A DNA stretch of 64,000 nt from Flavobacteriaceae bacterium (GTDB lineage: Bacteria > Bacteroidota > Bacteroidia > Flavobacteriales > Flavobacteriaceae), in contig JABSPL010000208.1 of the NCBI GenBank assembly GCA_013215105.1, forward strand, positions 1 to 64,000. The letters are read 5' to 3'. The position numbers were made by a program, and so were the translations under genes. The first letter of the stretch is position 1; every line of letters starts with the position of its first letter. Under the pieces are notes generated by a model. It was not told the origin of the DNA. It did not search any database and saw nothing but the letters and a program-made list of their open reading frames with translations. Of the stretch, positions 60,619-64,000 are shown piece by piece.

Positions 60619-62241
60619 ATGAAAAAATCAAGAAGGTTTACGTTAGTCATGTTGATTATGGCTTTGGTTATTATAAGCTCTAATTGTAATGGAGAAGATG
60701 AAGAAACCGAAAAATTAGAACTTATAGCAGGATCTCTAGATACTGCAGAGGTATTCAAAGATTTGAAAATATCAGGATTAGAACCTGAAGATGTCACCTT
60801 AGAAGTAGCTAAAAACACTATAATTGTAACTGTACCTTATAGTGTAGACCTAAAATACATACAAAATGTGTTCACATTGCCAGAAGGCACAACATCAGAA
60901 CCCAAATCAGAAGATATTGTTGATTTTTCTGAAGGTGAGTACGTAAGGTATCGGATAACTTATAACGATGGAAGTATCGAATCTTTTTACATCATTGTAC
61001 AAAAAAGAAAACCTCTAGATTCTGAGTCAAACTCCACAGAAGACATAATTAGAACCTTAGAGACATATAGAAACAGTAAACTTATAGAAGATACTACTGT
61101 TAATATAGAAGGAAACAATATAGAGATAACTGTACCCTACGGAACAGATTTAACAGCTATCAAGAATATATTTTCATCAAAAAAAATTACATCAGTAAGC
61201 CCTTCAAGAACTGAGGAAGTAGACTTTTCTAAAGAAAATAGCCATAAATATACTATTTCGTATCCGGACGAGAGTTCTATTGAAGTAAACATAACAATCA
61301 TAGAGAAAAGTCAGCCTATGAATGAGCAAATAGCTAACGAGAATGTATTTACTTTTATTGAAGTATACGAAGGTAAGTCTAAAATAAACGATGTTACAAT
61401 AGAAAAGGAGGATAATTATATAAATATAACGGTCCCTAACTCGACAGATTTAAGTATTATAAGAAACTATTTCACTATACCTAAAGGGGCTACCTCTAAT
61501 ATAACTTCGGGAAGCAACGTTGACTACAGTGTACACGATACTAAAGAATACGAAGTAACATACAGCGATGAGACTAAAGAGAATTTCTATATTAAAGTAA
61601 CCAAGTCAACACCTACTGTAGCAGAAATTTCTGGAGCCGAATATGCCTTAAAAGACCTTAAAATCTATGTAAATAGCGTATTAGTCGAAGATGTAAGTGT
61701 TATTATAGATGGAGATAAAGTTAACATAATAACGCCTTACAGCACAGACTTATCGTCCGTAAAAATAACATATACAGCTCCCGGAGGGTCTGAATGTAAC
61801 TATCCTTCAGGAACCCTCCTTAACTTTGAAGCAAAAAACACAAAAACATATGAAGTAACCTACAATGACAAAAGTACTGATTCTTTTGAAGTTAAGATAA
61901 CTAAATCGGATCCTACAATAGCCGACACAACAGGTAAAGAAGATTTGTTTCTTCTAGAAACAATAAAAGTTAAACATAATGATATAATGTATACTGATAC
62001 AATAATAGAGTTTAATGAGCCTAATATTATAAATATACAAATTCTCACGGAACATACTTGTAGTTGTGATAATCATCAATCGTATTTAATATTTGATTTC
62101 ACAGATATAGTCGATTATACTGAGCCGGTCTTAACGACAGAATTTCTCTTAGACGAAAATTTTAACGGGAAAGAATACAAAGTAGTATATACCGATGGAA
62201 GTTCAGATGTATTCGTAATTAACATAGAAGGTAATCATTAA
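60619..62241 (+). CDS. Lipoprotein of five Ig-like (DUF5018-like) repeats
   Basis: A 540-residue lipoprotein (signal LVMLIMALVIISSNC). It has four clear repeats of about 90 residues and a degenerate fifth. Shared pattern: NTIIVTVPYSVDL, then FTLPEGTTS, a D-F-S stretch, and YRITYNDGS ending in F or Y-I. In repeat 2 these read NIEITVPYGTDL, repeat 3 YINITVPNSTDL, repeat 4 VNIITPYSTDL. The fifth has an insertion with TCSCDNHQ. The same repeat type begins the broken gene at 228-2024. The function is unknown; carbohydrate or protein binding at the surface is likely. The start is the ATG at 60619, below a promoter. Confidence 0.8.
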   Translation: MKKSRRFTLVMLIMALVIISSNCNGEDEETEKLELIAGSLDTAEVFKDLKISGLEPEDVTLEVAKNTIIVTVPYSVDLKYIQNVFTLPEGTTSEPKSEDIVDFSEGEYVRYRITYNDGSIESFYIIVQKRKPLDSESNSTEDIIRTLETYRNSKLIEDTTVNIEGNNIEITVPYGTDLTAIKNIFSSKKITSVSPSRTEEVDFSKENSHKYTISYPDESSIEVNITIIEKSQPMNEQIANENVFTFIEVYEGKSKINDVTIEKEDNYINITVPNSTDLSIIRNYFTIPKGATSNITSGSNVDYSVHDTKEYEVTYSDETKENFYIKVTKSTPTVAEISGAEYALKDLKIYVNSVLVEDVSVIIDGDKVNIITPYSTDLSSVKITYTAPGGSECNYPSGTLLNFEAKNTKTYEVTYNDKSTDSFEVKITKSDPTIADTTGKEDLFLLETIKVKHNDIMYTDTIIEFNEPNIINIQILTEHTCSCDNHQSYLIFDFTDIVDYTEPVLTTEFLLDENFNGKEYKVVYTDGSSDVFVINIEGNH

Positions 62242-62284
62242 CAAATAAACGTAATTAATATAAAACTATAAAATTAGCATTAGG

Positions 62285-62323
62285 ACAACCTCTATATATA
62301 CTGTTATACTAGAGGTTGTTTTA
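62285..62323. terminator. Bidirectional terminator
   Basis: ACAACCTCTA (62285-62294) and TAGAGGTTGT (62310-62319) followed by TTTT, between convergent genes. Confidence 0.8.
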
Positions 62324-62350
62324 GTTGTTAATTTAATCTGAAAACAGACT

Positions 62351-62782
62351 TCATCCTTTATCCAAATATCTTCTTTTGACTAATAGCATCTGAGTAATGA
62401 ACATAATACCAACAATAGAAATAAAGTATATACTTTTGGTTGATATATCAATACTAGGAATACTAATACTAGGAATATTTAGGCTAGGCATACTCACCTT
62501 AGGTAGGTTTATATAGTCCGAGATACCAAACCAACCGTCATTAGATGGGTTGATTATAAGTATAGCTACTAGCGATAATACAGAAATAACACCTAATATA
62601 GCCCACCAACTTTTACTGATAAGTGGCTTGTAAGCCCCAGTAATAGACTGACCAGTTATTTTTTCCGCCATAATACCGTCCATAACTGAAGATGTGAAGT
62701 TAGACGAAGGAGAATCTAAGTCTAAATCCCTTAATAACTTATCTGTATAGACTTCTATGTCTTTTATATTTTTATCATCCAT
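62351..62782 (-). CDS. Two-TM protein co-encoded with an ECF sigma factor (possible anti-sigma)
   Basis: A 143-residue protein. Residues 1-50 are polar (IKDIEVYTDKLLRDLDLDSP). Helix 1 is about WWAILGVISVLSLVAILII (53-72). Residues about 85-112 contain the repeated pentads PSLNI, PSISI, PSIDI. Helix 2 is YFISIVGIMFITQMLLV, then VKRRYLDKG. It starts within the sigma gene's 3' end (8-base overlap), so it is a natural candidate for an anti-sigma or regulator. I recognise no standard anti-sigma domain such as RseA or ZAS. Confidence 0.6.
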   Translation of the reverse strand: MDDKNIKDIEVYTDKLLRDLDLDSPSSNFTSSVMDGIMAEKITGQSITGAYKPLISKSWWAILGVISVLSLVAILIINPSNDGWFGISDYINLPKVSMPSLNIPSISIPSIDISTKSIYFISIVGIMFITQMLLVKRRYLDKG

Positions 62783-63347
62783 AATAGTTAAGTGTTTCTG
62801 GTTCTAATTGTTCTTTTAATATAATTGCCAATTTCTGCCTGGCTCTGAATAGTTTTATTTTAGCATTGTTTACTTTCATACCCGTTATATCCGATATCTC
62901 TTTCAGCGACATATCTTCAAAATAATGAAGAGTCAGCAAAGAACTATAGTCTGCAGGTAGTAGCTTCATACACCGATTGACCAATATATTTCTTTCATCC
63001 CGTTCTATACTGTCACTTGCCCCCTCGCTACTTATTATCTTTGACGAATTAAACTCATCTATAGTTACAGTATCGTATTTTTTACCCTTTATTTTATCAA
63101 GAGAACTGTAGTAAATGATGCGATATAACCAAGTAGAAAACTTAGCCTTTCCTTCAAATTTACTAAGCCCCTTAAAAGCTTTCATAAATCCGTCTTGTGC
63201 TACCTCTTCGGCTATTTCAGTGTTTTTGACTATGCTATTTGCCAAGGTGAAAGCCATATTTTTATACTTATCAACAAGCACTCCAAAAGAATTGCTATCT
63301 CCTTTTAATATTTTATCGATATAATATTTGTCCTCCCTTTCTTCCAT
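62775..63347 (-). CDS. ECF-family RNA polymerase sigma factor
   Basis: A 190-residue sigma-70 family factor. Region 2 includes KNMAFTLANSIVKNTEIAEEVAQDGFMKAF and FSTWLYRIIYYSSLDKIKGK; region 4 is YSSLLTLHYFEDMSLKEISDITGMKVNNAKIKLFRARQKL, whose helix-turn-helix reads the -35. The domain gap is short, as in ECF proteins. Downstream it overlaps by 8 bases with a two-TM protein that may control it. No clear TAnnTTTG lies in front. Confidence 0.95.
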   Translation of the reverse strand: MEEREDKYYIDKILKGDSNSFGVLVDKYKNMAFTLANSIVKNTEIAEEVAQDGFMKAFKGLSKFEGKAKFSTWLYRIIYYSSLDKIKGKKYDTVTIDEFNSSKIISSEGASDSIERDERNILVNRCMKLLPADYSSLLTLHYFEDMSLKEISDITGMKVNNAKIKLFRARQKLAIILKEQLEPETLNYYG

Positions 63348-63580
63348 AAATAGTTTGACGAAGTTCTCTTTCTAAGGTTACACTTCATTACAGTAAAAAT
63401 AAACATTTTATTTAACACAGCTATATATAGACTACTATAAAGAATCAACTTTAACTAATTTTATTATCTAATAGGTTTTTTTTAGTGATATTTATTTAAA
63501 TTTTACATATATAACCCTATGCTTTTAGGTTTTTATTAGTATATTTACTACAAATTGCCATCTGTTATAGACATATACAA

Positions 63581-64000
63581 ATGAAAAAAGTAATATTATT
63601 AAACATAATACTATTCTCTACGGTAATATTCTCTCAAGAGTTCTCCGTGAAAGGAGGCTATACTTTATCTAATTTAGGCTTCGAACCAGGTTATGGAGAA
63701 ACGACATCGACCCTATCAGGATTTCATGCAGGACTTACAATAGGTTTTGACATTGGAGAAACTTATGGTTTTGAAACAGGCTTGATATATATTAAAAAAG
63801 GAGAAAACAACAAATTAATAAGCTATGATAATTTCTTGAGGCTATCTGTAGTAAACAGAAAAATAAGTATATCATTTATTAGTGTTCCTATGAATTTCAA
63901 GTATTACTCAAATAATATATATCTCAAAGCAGGTCCTTATATCGCTTTTGCTTTATCGGGCTCGGTAGAAACAGAAAGCTTAGAGGATAGCACAATAGAA
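63581..64000 (+). CDS. Outer-membrane beta-barrel protein, partial
   Basis: Starts at ATG 63581 with signal peptide MKKVILLNIILFSTVIFSQ and runs past the window end. The visible 140 residues have the PorT/OmpX-like pattern FSVKGGYTLSNLGF, FHAGLTIGFDIGETYGFETGLIY, SFISVPMNFKYYS and IYLKAGPYIAFALSGS. It lies 233 bases from the divergent ECF sigma gene, a common arrangement for a sigma target, though nothing here proves that. Confidence 0.8.
   Translation, partial: MKKVILLNIILFSTVIFSQEFSVKGGYTLSNLGFEPGYGETTSTLSGFHAGLTIGFDIGETYGFETGLIYIKKGENNKLISYDNFLRLSVVNRKISISFISVPMNFKYYSNNIYLKAGPYIAFALSGSVETESLEDSTIE

Overview
The window is AT-rich DNA from a member of the Bacteroidota, most likely a marine or aquatic Flavobacteriia. 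The gene families point there: DUF4270 and GIN-domain proteins, a GYDIA-type GHMP kinase, DUF1343, 2TM/LytTR operons, a metalloprotease with a type IX secretion C-terminal domain, and bacillithiol synthesis (BshC). Promoters also fit, with TAnnTTTG -7 elements and, at the best sites, a TTG about 19-21 bases upstream. I see no rRNA, tRNA, CRISPR array, insertion sequence or prophage. The sequence does not let me name a genus.

Layout, left to right. 1-2024: a surface protein with Ig-like and GLUG repeats whose 5' end looks broken. 2081-6804: five glycosyltransferase genes on the minus strand, probably for lipooligosaccharide core, followed by gpsA. 8122-11161: exonuclease III, an OmpA-type lipoprotein and a MltD-type lytic transglycosylase. 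11254-14582: envelope proteins (GIN, outer-membrane barrel, DUF4270). 14872-16973: two tandem, almost identical kelch-type lipoproteins. 17060-19235: DUF805 and an ABC-F ATPase.

19389-23812 is a seven-gene minus-strand operon: two DUF2141 exported proteins, a LytS-type histidine kinase, three 2TM proteins and a LytTR response regulator. The kinase carries a 2TM domain fused at its C-terminus, apparently through one extra A in an A6 run. 24113-34958 mixes thiol-redox lipoproteins, a putative porin, RNase HII, an M28 peptidase, a cyclophilin, YchF, a papain-like/TPR protein, the GYDIA kinase and a BaiN-type flavoprotein. 35023-42440 is mostly minus-strand housekeeping (aroA, MazG-like, M1 peptidase, dut, flippase, FtsX-type permease). 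42462-50489 holds NamZ-type DUF1343, a lipoprotein with an unassigned HExxH motif, YceI, a large secreted metzincin and a beta-barrel.

50788-60456: dxs and pabB on plus, then DegT aminotransferase, M23 peptidase, bshC, glucosaminidase and a D-cysteine desulfhydrase-like enzyme on minus. 60619-64000: a lipoprotein of five Ig-like repeats related to those in the first gene, an ECF sigma factor with a co-encoded two-TM partner, and the start of another beta-barrel.

Most of the window serves the cell envelope: LOS sugars, peptidoglycan turnover (MltD, glucosaminidase, NamZ, M23), outer-membrane barrels and surface lipoproteins, with two membrane-linked regulatory loci. The observations I rate highest are the kinase-2TM fusion at a homopolymer, the unassigned zincin lipoprotein, the broken GLUG/Ig-like gene and its intact relative at the other end, the homogenised kelch pair, and a dxs gene that looks leaderless.
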